From positions 11,517,723 through 11,581,722 of the forward strand of contig CM021315.1 of the NCBI GenBank assembly GCA_010645155.1: a stretch of DNA of 64,000 bases, given 5' to 3'. A program made the translations under genes and the position numbers. Shown piece by piece: positions 57,101 through 60,100 of this stretch; the stretch's first letter is position 1, and each line of letters starts with the position of its first letter. The notes under the pieces were generated by a model, which saw nothing but the letters and a program-made list of their open reading frames with translations, was not told where the DNA came from and searched no databases. This stretch comes from Tigriopus japonicus. Lineage: Eukaryota > Arthropoda > Copepoda > Harpacticoida > Harpacticidae.

Positions 57101-60100
57101 ATATCTTGATTTTGATTGTTCATCAAGCATCTAAAAACCGCACATGTTAACGAGTTACATGCCCAGTCTACCTCTTGTCTGGATACCCCACGTATTTATA
57201 AACATACAAGGTGAACGAAGTGGCCTTGATAGTAACGTCAGTACAGAATCTACGATTAAGAACAATTGACTGAGATTGCACTCAAGATTGTTTTACTTTA
57301 GCTACAGGCTGCATGTGAACACGCCTAATCAAAAAATTTCAACAAAACCCAAATCAAGTCAAATTAATTTTATCGCCGAGTTTATACTCACTAAAGTCTC
57401 GAATACTCGCCACAGCTGCTCCGTTTAAAACGCAACAGATCGCTAGTATTTACTTGAGGCCAGTTCATCTGACTTGATTTTCGTAAACTCGAGCTTTTTG
57501 AATTAGGTGTGTTAATATGCGGTTTGTTAGTTTCTTTTAGTGAGTGTTGATGTTTTTTTTGTCTGTTAAAACCCGGTTTGCAGATTGAGGCCGCTATCCG
57601 TTAAAAAGCGTCCCCAGTAATTAACAGTCACCAATACCACCTGTCATATAACTGCTGCAATGCAACGTGAATGATGTTCAGACATCGCGAACAATTGAAA
57701 TACAAATACAAATTAAGAGATACCAGGTCGGTTGTTGAGGTAGTTTGGAAGTACAGTAGAAGCACATCTAGAAGCATAGAAGAAGCATAAAAGAAGCACA
57801 TGACGAGCAGTAGAAATAACCATGCTCGATCAAGTTTCGCTACATAAGCTGCGATTGAAAAACGCAGCTGCTTTTGAAAACACAGCTTATGTAGCGAAAC
57901 TTGATCGAGCATGGTTATTTCTACTGCGCGTCATGTGCTTCTTTTATGCTTCTTCTATGCTTCCATAGTGCTTCTACTATACTTCCAAACTACCTCAACA
58001 ACCGACCTATTCCCGCTCCTTCCACTCATTTTTTACTGTTGCCCCCGAAAGTCAAGCAGCTCCCATATGATAGATCCCTTGAGGAATCCGAGGAGCTGCT
58101 TTAGTGACCACTTGGGCATATGTGGCAAAGTCGGATGTTGGAAACTTGTCCAACACCGAAGTATTAGCCCTGGACATTCACTTAGTAAATGCCAGAGAGT
58201 CTCGCCTTCCTCGTTGCATAATCGGCAGCTTGGATCGTTTTCGTCGTCTTGGATATGTCTGTGTGTCTGCAAATTGCAATGACCTGTAATGGATTGAATT
58301 ATTTTGTCCAGTTCTGGCCTAGGGATTGTTCCCAGTGCATGAGGGAGATTTAGTTCAATCTTTTACCAATTGCTTGCCTTCCTTTCTGTCTTTGAACATA
58401 TTTCGGGGAAATGGGAGAAATGGTTAAGCAAATCTTTTCTGCACCTTTCTTTGCTAAGTTGTCGGCTATTTCGTTACCTTTCAGCCCGTAATGGGCTTTG
58501 ATCCATTGGATTGTTACTCTATTTTTCTTGGTGAGTGTGTAGAGTACTTGTCTTATTTTTACCTCACCCTGGGAAGTGATCACTGATCACTAGGGCTTGG
58601 AAATATTTTTTTTAAATAAGATATTTTAAAAATTTCTCCACTTTTCCTCGATTTTTTAAAATATTTTGGCTGTGTCAAGGAAAAACTAAATATTTTTTCG
58701 AATATTCTAATCAAAAAATTATTTTGGGCAAAATTGAGGAAAAGAAATGAATGACCAATGCTCAATAGAGTCTTCTCAAAATGTGCCGAAAATACAAAAA
58801 TCTCTATAAAATGGCATTTGTACTAAGATTCACAATCAAAATTACTGTCATATACGAAAAAAACTGCGCCACCTATTGAGGCAAATTGAAAATTGTATTG
58901 TTTAAATCAATAACATGTCCAGTTTGCCCCCAAAAAAACGGCCAAATGCATCAATTTCACCAGAAACGAATTTGAAAAATTGGTGCACATTGACAAAAAA
59001 TACCAAAAATGGCCTTGTCAAAAAAAATATTGCTTAAATTTCCGGCTTTTTTCCAAATATTTTGGGCTTTTGAAGAAAATATATATTGGATATTTTGTCA
59101 CTTTTTTGCAAACATTTTTCCGGGCCCTACTGATCACATTTCAATGGATGGCTTAAATTGCCGAATCGCTATCACTTTTAATAATGATTCTTTGGTTCCT
59201 TTGTCTAAGAGAGTGTTAATGCATTAACTTGATACCTCAAAAACAATATCATGAACCGTTGTCCTTTGGATGATTTTTCCTTACATTATCCCGTTCATGA
59301 AGAAGTAAGAAGTTTTTGAATGAGTTCCCTTTTCCAAGCGTGTTTGAAAATCATTTCGTACAATTAAAAAGATGAACATGATCCTCGCATTTAAAAATTC
59401 CTTGCATTGTGCTCAATCAATCAACCAAAGAGCTAAGTGACTTATCAGTGGATTGATATCTTTTGGAGTACATCATTTCAAACCAAAATTGTTCGGCAAT
59501 TTGTGTTTAGTCTAAGCAAACATGTACCCTGTCTTGATTTGTGCTTCAAATCTCGGCAATGACCACAAATCCGCAAGTAATTGTGTTAAGAGAGAATGGT
59601 TGACTAAACACAGTAAAAAAGATCATTGACCTGAATTGCTCTCGCGACAATTTGATCAATAGAAATTTGACAAAATATTTTTTTGGTTTTCTATAAATAT
59701 ATATTTTCTATAAATAGTTGTTTTAATCGATTCTTTTTGAGGTATCAACATTATTGAGTGAGATCAACTATCAGACCTTTCATAATTGAATGTACCGATA
59801 CTTGAGTTGTTGATGGCACTAAGGATTGCAGTTAATGTGGCTCGTTCTGGATTCATTAGAGCTAATATTAGAGCTAAGTTTTGGGACATTAGGTACTCCA
59901 GCTTACGACCTCACTTAAAAAAAGCTTGTCCAGGTACCAAGTCACATCACTACTGATGGATTTCGAGTTCAAGTTTTGCCATAGTTTTGCCATTTTGGCC
60001 GTGAAAGGGCAAAATGCTTACCAAAAGTAAACTTCTGAGACGGCAAGTTACCTAATCTCCAAGTAGAAAATGGCTGATCTGCTAGCTCGAAGTCCATTAT

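Noticed and set aside
57628..58282. Overlapping frames on both strands
   Set aside because: Arise from the palindrome 57725-58008, which reads alike on both strands.
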